Shown here in pieces: positions 30,140 to 54,353 of a stretch of 64,000 nt of DNA. The notes beneath the pieces are model-generated. The model searched no databases. It had not been told where the DNA came from and was given only the letters and a program-made list of their open reading frames with translations. Both the position numbers and the translations under genes were made by a program. The stretch is from Prunella strophiata (Eukaryota; Chordata; Aves; Passeriformes; Prunellidae), in NCBI GenBank assembly GCA_036583965.1, contig JAZBQD010000015.1:20303310-20367309 (forward strand), in the 5' to 3' direction. Each line of letters starts with the position of its first letter. Positions within the stretch are counted from its first letter, which is position 1.

Positions 30140-32683
30140 AGGTTGGAAATAAATAACCGTCCCAGCTTCATGGCCTTTCCCAAGGAGGCAGCAAGCTTTG
30201 TCCCTGTCACTGGAGGGAGAGTCATAGACTAGCAAGAGAAACTGAACTATTTAGCACCACCTTAACCAGAGCCAGGGGTTTATTTTGACATCTTGGAAAG
30301 ATGAGGATACCCAACCACACCAGTTGCCTTCCTCTGAGCACAATGAGTTTTCCCAGTGCCACCAGCAAGTGGAAATTCTCCAAACATTTATTCACTTACA
30401 AAAGCCCTGTGACAAAGGGATGTTGGTAAAGATCTGGCAGTGTAAGTTTGGGGAGAAGCAAGAATTTGTCTCTTACCAAGTGCCAATTAGCACAAACTGT
30501 CATGTGCATTGACCTCGGTAATTTTCATTTGCTCGAGTCATTTTCACACCCACATTAACGTAAAAAGCTCTACAGGTGTGTATACATTTATATTAAACAG
30601 ATATATAGCCTATTATCAATACCCTTGAGTCCTTCAGTTCCCACTTCCAATACATTTCTGATGTGTATAACACTTTAACTACCCCTGTGATCTTTCCCTC
30701 TACTTTGAGACAGTTTTGATTAATAGACTCAACATTCATTTCCTGCTTTTTCGTCTGGATATTTGAAGCTCCAATTAAGCCAATAGATGCAATGAACATG
30801 TATTATTCAAAATCTCCACCAGTTGTATCTAGAGGTCACCCTTGATGAGTTTGTGCTCTGAATTTCCTTCCTTTTTTTAAATAATTCAAATTTTTCTAAT
30901 TGCTCTTCAGAAAAAGGTAGATGAAAACAACTTGTTACTTTGATATTTACTGAGCTTTTAAGATCCAGCTGTAACTTCAAATCTCTCAATAGTTGACATT
31001 CAAAGTTACAATAAAAGCACAGCATTTTGGCTGCAAGAAGACCTCAGTGCATACATTTACATTCATTACTTCCAAAGATTTTCCTCCACTAACACAACTG
31101 ACTGATTAGCCCTCAAGATGTCGTTGTCAAGACAGCAACAAGGGAATGAACGGAAAAGGGGGAAGGAGCAGCAACACAGAGACCTGAAACAGTTGAATTC
31201 TTACCCTTTCCATTAAAAAGTTAATGTTATGTTTTGCCTGGGGCATGGCCTTTTGTCTTTCTATTCCCACCTGTAGGATGGCAAGACTAATTTGGCTAAA
31301 TTTCCAAGTCACTTAAATAGATGTAGGCTCCTGAATCCCTGAACCTTGACTAGAATCCAGGCATCAGTACCCTACGAAAGATGATTCTCAGCATGGAGAA
31401 AGTCATCAGCTGGCAGATGCTTAACAAAACTGAAAAGTGGTCACACTCTCTTTGAAGAATCATCACTGACATTTCTGAGCAACTGTTTCTACCTGGTGAC
31501 ATACACTGCTGACCATGACACTGTCTAATTCATTCAGGCACGATCTATGTCTGGGTGCTGAAACATCTTACTAGTCTCCACAAAGGAGCAGGCATACCTA
31601 CAGCAAAAAACCAAAATGTTGCTTGTGGGTGTGAACACACACAAAAAATAGCTACGGAATTACAAAATGGGAATGGTGTAGGAATGTGCCCCCATTGGCA
31701 GAGTAATAAAACTATCCTTTGTCTCCTCAAAAAGGAAAAAGCACAGAAGTTTCTCTCATCACTTAGCAAAGGAGACACCTTATAGGACCCAGGGACATCA
31801 CCTCAAATTTAAGGATAGCTAATTGGATAGAAGCCAAGAAGTCCTGCCTGGGCAATTTACTAGAAAAGCAAGTGAGCAAAGGAACTAATCACTTTTGTAA
31901 GGTGTTTTACTAGGTACAAGGCTTGCATGCACCTAGCTCGGTTGTTCTCTTTGTTATTTTGCCTTTTATTAAAACATTTTTGTTTCCAACATGACTACAA
32001 GAGCCATCCTGCTCATTTATGCCTTCTGCCAGGTAGCTGGGCTATCCTGGTGTGTATTATAACTCGCCAAGAGCTTAAAAGATCTGGCTCGAGGCGAAAA
32101 AGAATACAGGATGGCTAATATATTTTTTGCATTTTACTTTTGATAAGAAAATCCCAGCAACATAAGAGTTTCTAAAATAACTGTAAGCAAAGCAGGGGGA
32201 AAACCCATCAGCTGTGTCACTGGAATTTGCTGGTTTCCACCGCACCATAAAAGGAAGCTTAGCAGACTCTCACTGAAAAGTGCATTTTTTTTGTCAGAGA
32301 AACTGACATGAAGTTTACCTGCTATCTATCCTGGCTGTCAGAGTTAGAAGGGATGACATCAGCAGACTGCCACTTATGTGAGCCTTTGATCAGCACTGTC
32401 CTTCCAAATAGAGATACTTGCATTTGCACTTTCTATTACTTTTTTTATATTCCAGAATCATGACCTATAACATGCTGTCCTTAAACAGTCCAACTATTGC
32501 TCACAAGCTAAGGAATCAGGTCCAAAAAGGCTGAAAACCAGTAAAATAATTACACTGATAATCAGTTAGATTTGTGATGCAGCTGGACCAAATGATGAAA
32601 TACAATTCTTTAAGGAAAGAAACAGCATTTAATTAGGTCTAAAATACAGCAACAATAAACTGCCTAACAAGATTCCTCCTTCA

Positions 32684-32998
<315 letters not shown>

Positions 32999-33727
32999 TC
33001 ACACATTTATCCTCCACTTCTGTCCAACAAAGACACTTTCCATCCTGGGAAGAACAAACTTGAAAGCCATATATTGGTGCTTCAGTTTGGATCAGAAGCT
33101 CACATTTGAGGTGAATCATTTGGTTGTCCCAACTTATCATGCTTTGGTCCACACCAGAGCTCAGAGTACATGAACTGGATTCTTTTTGGAAGAGCCAGAC
33201 CCAAAAGATATGTTCCAGGAGCACTCAGATCCTCCAGCTGCTCACGGTTGCTTATTCATGGGAACTGACTAAAGATAATATGAGATAAAACCTTCTAAAA
33301 CGTGCCTTATGTGGATGTCAGGTCTTTAGCCCTTACTTGTTCCACTATACAACCCTGCTCTGTATGTTTGCACTATTTGTTGATACAGATCATCTTGCTT
33401 CACCCTTTCCAGCTGCTTTAGGTATGGTTTGTTCATCTGACAGCTCATTCAAATTCAGTGGGACAAAGATAAACTCTACTCCTTTTATTTTAAACATTTT
33501 CTTCACACTCTCATCGACACTACTGCTTTCTCCATCCCATCAATAGATACTCCTGTGTTTCACTTTAGGGCCCTTCACACTCTTTCCTCAGTTTTAAAGA
33601 TGCATCTCACCCTGTCTTTCAAATTGGGAAGAAATTTTTCAAATATTCATAAAACTACTCCCTACCTCTTCTCAGAAGTTCTCTTTGTTACACAGCACCC
33701 ACATACATAACTTGATTCTGCATTCAG

Positions 33728-33838
33728 TCACAGAATCATCTGAGCTGGAAGGGACTCAGAAGCATCATCGAAGCCCAGCTCTTAATGACCCATCCAGGGA
33801 TGGAACCCACAACCTCAGCATTAACCAACTGAGCTGGC
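33728..33838 (-). mobile_element. short CR1 fragment in intron 8
   Basis: TCACAGAATCATCTGAGCTGG then AAGGGACT and, further on, GATGGAACCCACAACCTC and ACCAACTGAGCTG. These are blocks of the CR1 3' region of songbirds on the complementary strand. Only about 110 bp remain. The B-box-like GGAACCC and AACTGAGCT resemble a tRNA tail, but no cloverleaf forms. Confidence 0.75.
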
Positions 33839-36800
33839 AAGTCCCCTGCCTGTCTGCTTTAGAAATCCATCTCTTGCTCTCCTTCTACAACAAAAACTTA
33901 CAACTTGACAGCCACTAATCACCTCCCTCTCTTTAACTCAGTTGGCACCATGGGACAAGGTGTGTGTCATCTGTACAGGACCTGGGAGAAGGGTCTCCCA
34001 CCACCAAAGTCTTCCAAGGACTATTCTGATGTAAAGCAAGCACTATGAACTGAAATACCACCAATTGCTTTCAGTCAGGATGGCATTCATAAAACTCAAG
34101 AGAAAACACTAGATTAAAAATCTAATTTTCAACCCATGAGGAATATGTGCATTATATCATAATTTGGGGCAATTGTGTATTAACCTGATTCTACTTTTCA
34201 CTTGCCCTTAGTTTAAAAAGCAACAACAAAACACCAAACAAAACAAAATCCCAAAAATGTGAACCAAGGAAAAGGACTGAGAAAACTAGCAGAACATACT
34301 CCTGAACCAGGAGGATGTGAAACCTGCTCCAGAAGAATAAGGACACTCAGGAAAGGAGAGGAGATCTCAAACTGGTCTCTCAAACACACCTGATGCACAC
34401 CTCAGCAGGCAGAGGAGAGGGCAACAGGCCTCTGGGGTCTGGGAGAATTCCTGAAGGAAAAGCATGAAGGACATCCCCCCCTCCTCCCCCTCCATTCCAC
34501 AAACAGGGAAAATAAACCAACAGTGTGAGCGACCAGAATGCAACATCCCTAAGAAAGACAGCTGAAAATAAAGAAAGGCTCCAGCAGGGCTGGTGGGGGA
34601 TACTTTACCCTCCTGGCAGAAGTTAACATTACAGTCAGGGTCTTTATGATGGAGCCAGAGCAGCTTGTTTGCCTGACTGAGCTAATGGCCCCTCCTCTCT
34701 GCTTCTGATTGTATCACAGAGCTGCATTTACAAATGAAATAGTTGAACTTTAACTGTGGAGAGAAGAGGGAGGCAGGGAAAGGCCCTAGGTGAAACTCTG
34801 ATTTTGAAGCTGATAGTGTTATTTCTGTTTCAAATTACAAGTTGATCTCCTCCAGCTCCAAAGATAAGTGTAGACACAGGGAAAACACCTTTGAAATATG
34901 ACAGCCTGAATTTTCATTTGCCTTCAGAATCATTTATAGTGTCAGGGCAATGGTTTAAAGTGTGTGTGAACACACAGCAGTGGAACAAAGTCTAGCATAA
35001 AACAGAATCAGGTCTCCCTATATTTTAGCCCATACTTCTGCACAGGGATTTTCCAAAATGTACATTCAAATGTGAGAAGACAAGCAGGCTTTGCATCTAC
35101 CTAGCAGTTTGTACTTCTTCCACCCTTGCTGCACACTCAGCTGAGAAGCAAAAAAGATCTTGTCCCACCTTAATCAACTACATACACTGTGTCATCTCTT
35201 TCACTGCCTCCACAATCAGAGCAGAGTAGGAACGGCTGGGGAAGACAGACTTTATGGTTTCAAGAGTCCCCATACAGCAATAACAGATTATTCAGCATGA
35301 ATAATAGATAGATGCTGTAAGACTCAATATCTTGTCCTGACACTGTAATACATCAGGATCTCTCTGAGGAGCAATGACTGTACATTCATGCACATGAAGT
35401 GTACTACACTTTCTGTCACATCATTTGTACCTCACAGATAGACAGATGGATTCAAATTAACACAGATCATTGATACTGGGGAAATCTTCTGCCTCCATGA
35501 AATGTTCTATTAGCTTTCCTATAAAGCACCACACTGACTCTGGATTTGGAAAACATGGGGATGTATAGAGGGAAAGGGAAGAGGACATAGGTTCTATTAT
35601 TTATTTCAGGGGTTCTTTTTCTTTGCACTGATTAAAGATTTGCACCAGTGCAGCAGGCTGCTATGGTGAAGAGGTCCTGAAGAAACACCTGGACAGTCCC
35701 CTTCTCTCTCCCCTGGCCTGACCAGAAACTACCTCCCCAAAGCAGTGACCTGCTCTGAGCAGCACTCATTTCAGCCATTTGTCCAAGCACATCCTGCTTT
35801 GCCCTTTGCAACTCTCACCTTCCCCCTCTTTCCAGCTCCTGTCCATAATGCACTGTACTCCCACTCTCAATGAGACAAGGGGCAAAACAACTCCATGGGT
35901 AGCCACAAAATGGAGTGCTATTCTACTTTTCTTAGAAGATACCCAGATTTAAGATCTCCTTTGCTGTAGTATTTTGCATAGTAGAATTAACATGGTTACA
36001 AAATGTAGAGTTAAGTAGAAATGACAGTAGCAGGAAGAGAAATCACTGTCACCCTCCCAAAGCCCTGTCTACACTTGTCTTAGGAACTATACTAATAAAA
36101 GTTAGTATGATTGTACTCAAATTCAGATACAACTTTTTTTTCCCTGTGCAAAATGGATTTTAGCAATGTTTTGCTATCTGGAACACATTGTATATTTGTC
36201 ATTATAGTGATGTCTTTTTTTTTTTAATGTCAGCATATCTTAGATTAGAGCAATTAATGGCAGAGTTCCACCCATCTAGTCTCCAGCTCAGGCATGCCAT
36301 TGGCAATTAAATACTAATTTGGAGAAACATTTGGTGCTGAGAAAGTTTCACAAGTGGCCCAAGATAACGACAGCTCCTCTATTTGTTATAGAGTACGTCT
36401 AGAAAAAAGCACTCTGTCTTGGGGACTACTCCTCCACGGTGTAGCTGCTATTATGAGAATTACTGTTTGTTAAATACTGCAGCATAATTAGGGATGTACA
36501 AGACACAAACACAGTAAGCTGCCTTAAGGGAAAGCAAGGCTCAGAAGTGCATTTCCCTTTTTATCATTTAATTCAGCCAACATGACTCCTGCTGCGGTCT
36601 CTTAGCTTATACACTAAAGGTCTACAACCATGAAACTTCTAATATAAGCCTTTTATTACTATTTACATTTCTGGCTCCCATTGTCTCAGAAACTGCCAAG
36701 GGCAGAAGGGAGGGAAGATTGTGCTTCAGCACAAAATAAGAAACTTAAAGCAATTTCTCTACTGAATACTGGCAATACATAGAACCCAGGTGACAGGTCT

Positions 36801-37167
36801 CTTAAAAGTCTGCTTTGAAAGGTTCCTCCCTCCAGACCCTAACAACAAAGAGTTAACTGACTTGTGTCTCTCAAATGACTAACATCAATCCCATCATTCC
36901 TCATATACACAGAAAGTGTGGGTTTATAGTTTCTCCTACCAGCCGTTACCTTATAAATCCCACACAAAGGTAAGACCTTTGTTTTATTTCAATACAAATG
37001 TCTCCAGCAAATGTTTACACTACTCTTTTGAAGCTTCCTCAACCCACACCACACCCCGGCAACTACATAAAAATGCCATTTGCTTTGAATCCCAGATGCA
37101 TACTTACCAAGCCATTTGTATACACTGAATTTCAACATTATGTGCTACCACAGGTTAACTCTTCTCT

Positions 37168-37245
37168 AATATATACATGTGTGTGTGCCTGTCTCACATC
37201 TATATATACACTCATATATATATATGCACACTTGCACACACAGAC
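37168..37245. repeat. TA/TG/CA-rich microsatellite in intron 8
   Basis: Alternating purine-pyrimidine runs: ATATATACATGTGTGTGTG, then TATATATACA, CATATATATATATGCACA and CACACACAGACA. A compound dinucleotide repeat, likely polymorphic. Confidence 0.8.
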
Positions 37246-40200
37246 ATGGTTTATTAAAGTAGCTGCCAAGTCTAATCCTACATAATTTATGCTACTAACT
37301 CCCCAAAATGAAGCATCTTTTTCTTCAACCTTTACATTTTTAGAGTAGAGAAGATGTTAATTTCCTTCCTAATTAAATTAAATTTGATGTAACTTGAGAA
37401 GGAAATTTACAGGATTAAGACAAAAAAAAATCTTTTATTAGTCAAAGCCTGTCCTAAGTATCACTAACAATGTTTAAAAAATATGGATTGCCACAATACA
37501 AATTACTGCTAGAGATAGTGCTGCTCTATAAGCTTGATTTTACCATTGTACCCACTGGAATTGGAGCTCACTTTGGCCCACAATATCCAAGAACCTAATC
37601 CTGCAAATCAGTCACTCTTTGAAAACAGCTTATTACTGTATGAGCCATGCCAAAACTCATTAAATAACTGGAAAGGTTCCCAGAGGCTTCAGCATACTTT
37701 GGATTAAAGATCTACATTTCAGTTAAATATAGCAGGGCAGTTATTGCACGCATTTATACACAACAACTGCTCAGCACACAACTCCTGCACTCACTGAAAT
37801 CATCTCACTCATCTGCCAGCACCTGCCTGAATAACACAGCCACAAACATGTCTGTTTATTGCATGTCCAAGTTGCAGTGCTTAGCAGAAATCTCTTGATA
37901 TCACTGAAAACTGTTTGTCTCTTTAAGGTGACATTTTTTGTTAGCAACTGCTCATTGAAGTCATATCTTTGATTTTAAAGCTAAAAATTACTTTCCATAA
38001 AAATATACAATTCACTGTTTCAGAAGTAACACCACCATAGCCAATTTAAATGAGCCAAGTACCTACCAGAGAGAAGTCATATCTCAAGAGGGTGGGATGG
38101 TTTATGACAAATATATTATCCTTTGACCAAGCGAATTCTGTCTCTTTAACCATCTTTCTTGCAAACTAACTTCTATCAGCACTAACACTGCAAGCAGATA
38201 GATGAATGTCTATCAGAAATGAAGCTGAGTCTGTTCAAGAGCCTCCACTAGAACTTTGTCCACTCACCAGATGCTGCAACAAAATCTTCTATAGAGCAGC
38301 AGCAAGGCAAGCTACATAGTTTCTAGCATATTGTAAAGATACTTTTTAAAAAGAGTTTAAAATTCAGCCAGTTCTTGTTAACTGTTATTTGTTTCCTCAT
38401 CTTTTTTTAAAGAACTCCTTTAAAAATACCAAACATAGCATTTGAGTTCAACCAAAGGGAGACAACAAATCACCTTACCCATAAACATTACATATTTATA
38501 ACAGAATTAAACATGGGAGGGAAACAAAGATGGATTGTACAAAACTGTGCTTCTCTTCCTACTCCTGCTCCCTTACAGCGATGTTTTTGTTTTAAGAAAG
38601 CACTGAGTGTGACATGGCTATAGAGCCTTCCTCTCATTTCCCTGGATCCTGCTCTGAGCCACAAGCCCCACAGTGACCTCCAGATAACAGCCCCAGCAGA
38701 AACTGATGCTGTTCTACAAAAGGGTAAGGATGTGGCAGGACTAACTCTCCTCTGCCAGAAGGCAAGGGGACTGCTACTGTCAACCAGGCATAGCAGAGAA
38801 ATACTAGCAGAGTGGTGTTTCTGACTTAGGTGCTGTTTCCTTAGTTCACAGAAAGCAACTCTGTGATTATTCCACCTCTTGACATTCACTGTACAAGATT
38901 CCATTTCCATTGACTTGTTCTGCTGAGCAGCAGTTGGAAGATGATGCACCAAGCATGCTGAACTGGAGCCAACAGCCCAGCTCCATTGACATTACTGGGA
39001 CAACACAGAGAAGGCCTCTGCCTGTACTCTCTGGATTCCTGTTTATTCCACTAAGACCCAGCACGAGATGCTGCCTTACCAACCCTTAGCAGGCTTACTG
39101 GTAGCTGGCAGATTCTAACTGCTACACCCATTCTCTTATACACTCATCCTGAATTGCTGCAAGGGGAAGGCCTGCTCTGTCTGAGTGTGAGAGGAAAAGT
39201 TTGACTTCAAATGAGGAGAAATATGGCTTTAAATTAGCTGCCAGCCAGGTGGAGTACAAAAGTGAGAAACCTGATGCTCAAGATAGGTCTTCTAAATGTG
39301 GGATTTAGTTTCCCAGGAGAGAGAGGCAGATTTGGTTAGGTGATTTCTACTACTTCTGTTTGATTTACCACATCACTCCCCAGTGCACTTCCAGCAAGAA
39401 GTTTTTCTTTCCTTCTTCCCAACTCAGAGGCCCTGAAAAGAACTGTTGTGTGCCACTTTTGTCTGACTTGGGAAAAAAAAAAAGCTGTCGTGCCTCTGAA
39501 GGGGTTAAGTTTTAATCTTGAAATTGTGGTGAAAATGGAAAATAATACTGAACTGAAACAATGGAGGCAGTTGAAAGATCATCATTCAAAAAGCTTAGGA
39601 AAAGGGAGTCTGTAATTATGCCTTGAAATTCTTCATCTCCCATAGATGAGGTAATTGCTGGAGAAAAAACAGCCTTCAGTGACGTGCCTCAGAACCTACA
39701 GCTTTCCAACACCGCAGGGGCATCCTATGGGAATCCCCAGACCCAGTGCAACCAGTTACTGTATCATAGTTTCCAACAGGAGCAAGCCTGTACACATAGT
39801 GTGTGTGGGGAGGGAAACACTGTAGTGCAGACAAGGTGATAAGCTTTCACGTACAATCTGATATATGCTTGATAGCCAAACACTAAATCACATTATGAAT
39901 CCTCTTTCATCAATACATTTACAGTTCAAGCTCCTAAAAGATCAGATATTTAATACCCCAAAATAAATATGCATAAGCCAATTTGCATTTTAATCACTAT
40001 TTCCTGCAGAAATACAAGCAGCTTAAATTTCTCTCCTAGCGCTTTTTTAATCCAGTAGGAGTCTTTATTTTAATATCTTAGCTTGTTTTGTTTCCAGTGA
40101 TCATTGCAAAAGTTGTGTTCATAATGTTCTGGCACGCAAGGCAAGAGCCAGGTGAATGGTGTGAGATTAGAAAAAAACGTCCGAGGTTAATACCTGACAT

Positions 40201-41173
40201 TAATGGATGTGACTTCCTTGTTCCTAGATCAACATGGGTGTCTTGCTAAGTCTGGCTTGGAGCTGCAAATGCAAATGTCTCAGAGAACTGCCAGCCCTGG
40301 GACAGGACTGCCACATTCTAGCCCTGGTAGTGCTTCTGTAAAGGTCCTTCGAGGAAGACTGCTGTGTTGGAGATCCCAAATCGGTATTTGCTTGCACAGT
40401 GATCACACACACACAACAGTCACCTGCTGTGACTGCAGAGGACAACCTACAGCTGTATTTTGAAATGGAAACACATAATAGGGAAATATCTGGGCCGGTG
40501 AAAATGTAATCACTACATGAGTAAATACAGCACCATTAGCAACTGGGCCAAGTACAACTCTGTTTATCAAAGCCTGCTTTTGAAAGAGCTGGGTGATTTT
40601 CAGAACTATTGTTTTTTCTTTTAAGATCACACCAGAGATTAAAATCCCTGTCACTATAAACAGCACCTTCAGTCAGGAGTCAGGACAGTGAGTGTTAATG
40701 CTACCACTCTGTGTTCAGTACAAGTTCTCAGAGGACTCACTCTGAGGATGCAGCCTCTCTAATGCTGCTGCAAATGCAGTGGGCAATTGTGCATGAAGAG
40801 GTCTTTGTATTTGAAAGTTTCACAGCTCTACTTAAACATTGGACATTTTGTATTCAAACAGTATCAGGAGTTTGCCGAGCTCAGTGTTTGCTGTTTATTA
40901 ACTCCACATCCCCAAGAGTACTGCATTACCCCCACTCATTTTACACAGCCTATTTCCCTTGTTGTTTGCTTTCCGGGGGGCCAACTTCTTCTTATAATTA
41001 CCGGCAGTTTTTCATTTCTCCCACACTAATCCATGCAGTTGAAGCACTCTGACAGCCTTTGTACAACCTTATCTGTAAGAAACTAGTTAAGGTGTTCTGA
41101 TGTCCTGGTTTATAGGTCCACTTAAAAGTCACATTCCTGAATGAAAACCCATGCCTGAGGGTACTTGACCATT

Positions 41174-41215
41174 AAAAAAAAAAAAAAAAAAAAAAGTAAA
41201 AAAAAAAAAAAAAAA
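41174..41215. repeat. 42-base A-rich tract
   Basis: A22 then GT then A18, in intron 8, about 350 bp from exon 8. No retrocopied gene sequence is recognisable before it, so it is a simple repeat. Confidence 0.9.
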
Positions 41216-41526
41216 GCCTCAGTCCTCAAAAACACATTAATTCCAAATTGCAAAGATAGTCTGTGTAACAATATAAAAAATAATGGTACCAACACAAGGG
41301 AAGGCATAGTCTAACTTACAGAATATGGATTTTTGGAGATGCTTATAGTGTAGAAAGAAAGTTTACAATTTAGAGAAAGAAAAGATTCAGCTCGTGTCTT
41401 ACACCTGGCTTTACAAATAGGAAAAAAATCTTTTACTGTTTCCTCAGGCTGGGCACTTACCAACAAGCCCTCTTATTTGTCAGAAAGGAGAGAAGTGGAA
41501 CAGTGCCTAATGATGGATGGTACTTA

Positions 41527-51777
<10,251 letters not shown>

Positions 51778-51830
51778 CTTGTTTGTTCATAAATATATTC
51801 TTCAGCCCCCACTGACACACTCCGATACTT
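51778..51830 (-). CDS. GRHL2: GRHL2 exon 5 (about residues 222-239)
   Basis: 53 bp; acceptor TTTTCAG|AAG, donor ACAAG|GTATGG. Reads KYRSVSVGAEEYIYEQT plus two bases of a Ser codon. Human GRHL2 has [20 protein letters not shown] here. This is the acidic/aromatic lead-in to the CP2 DNA-binding domain. With exon 6 joined at its upstream acceptor the junction reads EQTSSTFQYT, one Gly shorter than human. Confidence 0.92.
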
Positions 51831-53967
51831 CTGAAAAATAAGAGCAATTAAAAACTGTTTGATAAAATCGAAACGCAAATACCAACAGAAGTGCAACTAT
51901 GTTTAAAGATAACACAGAGGAAACCATCAACCATTTAAAACTCCAAATACCTAAAAACTGGAGTGGATATTAATAAGCTAGTCACATTCTATATGAAGGT
52001 TAGAGGTAGACATTGTAAAAAACTTACACCATTTGCTTAACTAATCTCAAAGAATTTGTTTATGCTATAAAGAACTAACAACTAAGCACAGCTAAACAAG
52101 AAAATGAAAGACATGAGAACAGTATACTTATAATTGTTAAAATTGTAAGGAAGAACACAGTAAGCAATTGACCAAAGTGTCCACTACTACAAGCATCTAT
52201 AAAATCTCAGCACTCCTTCAGTACAACACAACTAAGTCACTCCATAAACGTTTTGAAACCATTCCTAAATATGTATTTATGTGTTTGAAATGTGTTTGAA
52301 AACTGATTAAGTATTAAATCCAAACCCAGTCATTTTCACCAGTACTTAGGAAATACTTTGCAAGTACTTATGAAAACTAGTAAGAACAACTGCCTTCCTA
52401 CTTCTGAACACTGACTTTGCCTAGGTTTCTTTTGGTATATTTTGACATTTTACCTTATGGTTTCCCCACACCTGCACCATCCAGCTGTGCCTACACAACA
52501 GTGGCTGGAGGAGCAGTCAGAGCACAGCTGGGCTAAGCACATTCTGGGGTTTGGGCAGTTGAGAAAAACAAAGGGACAGGCTCAGTGCTGAGTGTGGCTG
52601 CAGCAGGGTGGCAAAGCTCTGACTGCTCCCATGCCACATGCATGTGAACCCTTGGGGCTAGAAGGCCACCAACAGTGGCACACATCTCCCTTAGTAACTG
52701 TGGCTGGGGACATAAAGTTAATTGTCCAGTGTCCCTTGCAGAATTAATAGGGGAGGTGAAGATGGAGAGGAGTGAGTGCACTTAGGAAACCATGAATATG
52801 GTAGCATATGACCCATTTACCAGTAACAACTAAAACCAATATTATTTGATAATGCAGAGTAGTGTCTCTAATCCAAGGTTTGATCCTAGTGATTTTACAA
52901 TGGGAAGCTAGATTTCTTCATTATTTATTCATTTAGTTGACCTACATGTGTTCTATATCTGAAAACAGATTTCACCTCCAGACATCCTGGATCTGTGTCA
53001 CTCATGGAGACAATGTACTTTTCTATAATACACACACACAAACACACAGTAAATTTCTCATCTACTAAACCAGGGCAGCTCGGCCTTAATGTAGCTTGCC
53101 TTGTACTTTTGTTATGTTTACAATTTTGTAGAGTTGGGAGGAAAAAAACCCTAGAGGAGTTTTACCATCTAATATCTCTAATTATTTGCAGAGGTACTGT
53201 CAGCTTTAAATTGTCTTTATCTTTCTACAATTCCAGCTTGTTTGCATTATTCTGCAGCAGGCAAAGGCAGCCAGAGGGTACTCACCATGCTAAGGCTGTC
53301 TGTAAAATTATTTTGACTGTAGCATAACTGTAAAATAGTTAGAAGGAGCTCTTCTTGCCTTTTTTCTCCTCAGTCCTGTACCTATACATACAGTTGCTCC
53401 TTGCCTGTTGAATTCTCTGTTCCCCTCTATTAGCCTAACTCAGCTACTTTTTCTCACTTGTTTGTGTTGCAGAATAGAGCTTAGTGCAACAAACAGCTTC
53501 TGAATAAATTAGTTGGATTTATCCAGCAGCAGAGGCTGTCGCTATTCATTTGCATTTTCAAAAGAACATCTAGAATTTCGCTGTTACAAAGTGGCTATTT
53601 CTTACTATTCTGAAGGCAGATCTTGTTAATGGTAAATAAATCTTCTTTCAGAATAACAACTATCTTCTACTTGACACAATATCCCCCAAGGAAAAAAAAT
53701 CAGTATTTATTATTCTCAGAATTTTCAATAAACATCTTTAAAATTGTCTTCTGAAATGCCTCATGATGCTTCCCTTTAATCACAGCACAGAGTGATGGGA
53801 ACACAGCAAGGAGCAGAAATTAATTTGTTGAAACAAGCATCACTATTCTTCTAATGGCTCTTGTGGACAGTTCAAATCTCCTTATCTTGTTTACAAGCTC
53901 AAATATCTTATCTTGTTTACAGCTTTTTATTGCATTCTTAGATGCTCATTTGAGGTGAAAAACTTAC
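51831..53967 (-). other. GRHL2 intron 4
   Basis: GT-AG intron of 2,137 bp; a short (CA)n run near 53,029-53,048, otherwise nothing recognised. Confidence 0.88.
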
Positions 53968-54353
53968 TTCTGTTCCTCCATCTTTGAAGGTGTCACTGTA
54001 GGTACTGTCAGGAGTACTGCGCTGATCATCTTTGAGATAATTTGTGTGGGGAGCAATGCTGGACACTTCGTATGGCTCAAAGATAACACCCCGGTGCTCC
54101 TCGTTTTCTCCTCTTGCATAGTGTGTTTGTGGGGTCATAAAAACAGGGGTGAATTCCTCTGCTTTAACCACAGTCACTGCAGAGCCTGTGATGGGTGTTG
54201 AGCTCCCAGACACATTTGTGTTGTATTCCCTTTTGGACTGACTCCAAAGGATCTTGGTTCAAGGAAAGGTTAACTGGCACTGTCTTCAGGACTTGCACAC
54301 GGTTCTCTCCCCCACTTAAGTTATTCTGAGCTTCCGTGGTATTAAGACAATTT
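53968..54353 (-). CDS. GRHL2: GRHL2 exon 4 (about residues 94-221), with an apparent +1 frame break
   Basis: 386 bp; acceptor CTCACAG|A, donor ACAGAA|GTAAGT. The 5' part reads [20 protein letters not shown] then [17 protein letters not shown]; the 3' part reads [14 protein letters not shown] ... [12 protein letters not shown] ... [20 protein letters not shown] then GTE. Both halves are clear GRHL2, but in frames that differ by one base. The phases of exons 3 and 5 require a length of 1 mod 3; 386 is 2 mod 3, so one base is surplus. The switch falls at about 54,228-54,242, either in the four-base A run (plus-strand 54,231-54,234) or in the preceding GTCAGTCC. Read as given, translation stops at 54,164-54,166 after about 155 residues, before the DNA-binding domain. 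No other exon is damaged, so an assembly or sequencing indel is more likely than a real pseudogene. Confidence 0.93.
54228..54242 (-). other. GRHL2: one-base frame break in GRHL2 exon 4
   Basis: On the minus strand the bases run GAGTCAGTCCAAAAGGG. The upstream frame reads GAG TCA GTC CAA AAG GGA and leads to a stop at 54,164-54,166. The downstream GRHL2 frame needs AGG GAA TAC AAC. Dropping one A of the AAAA run, or one base of the GTCAGTCC stretch, rejoins the frames; both fixes give the four-residue spacing seen in human between LE and the E of the next conserved block. A homopolymer indel is the simplest reading. Confidence 0.85.

Noticed and set aside
33781..33836. tRNA-like B box and ACCAACTGAGCT motif
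   Set aside because: Part of a CR1 fragment; no complete cloverleaf or A box in proper spacing.
38488..38952. 154-codon minus-strand open frame in intron 8
   Set aside because: No recognisable domain and no usable splice context.
39750..39757. Grainyhead-type sites AACCAGTT / AACTGGTT (also 26,810-26,817 and 63,390-63,397), as possible GRHL2 autoregulation
   Set aside because: A degenerate 8-mer palindrome is expected about four times in 64 kb, so the few seen are not above chance.
41174..41215. Long A tract as the tail of a processed pseudogene
   Set aside because: No exon-joined coding sequence or target-site duplication recognisable next to it.
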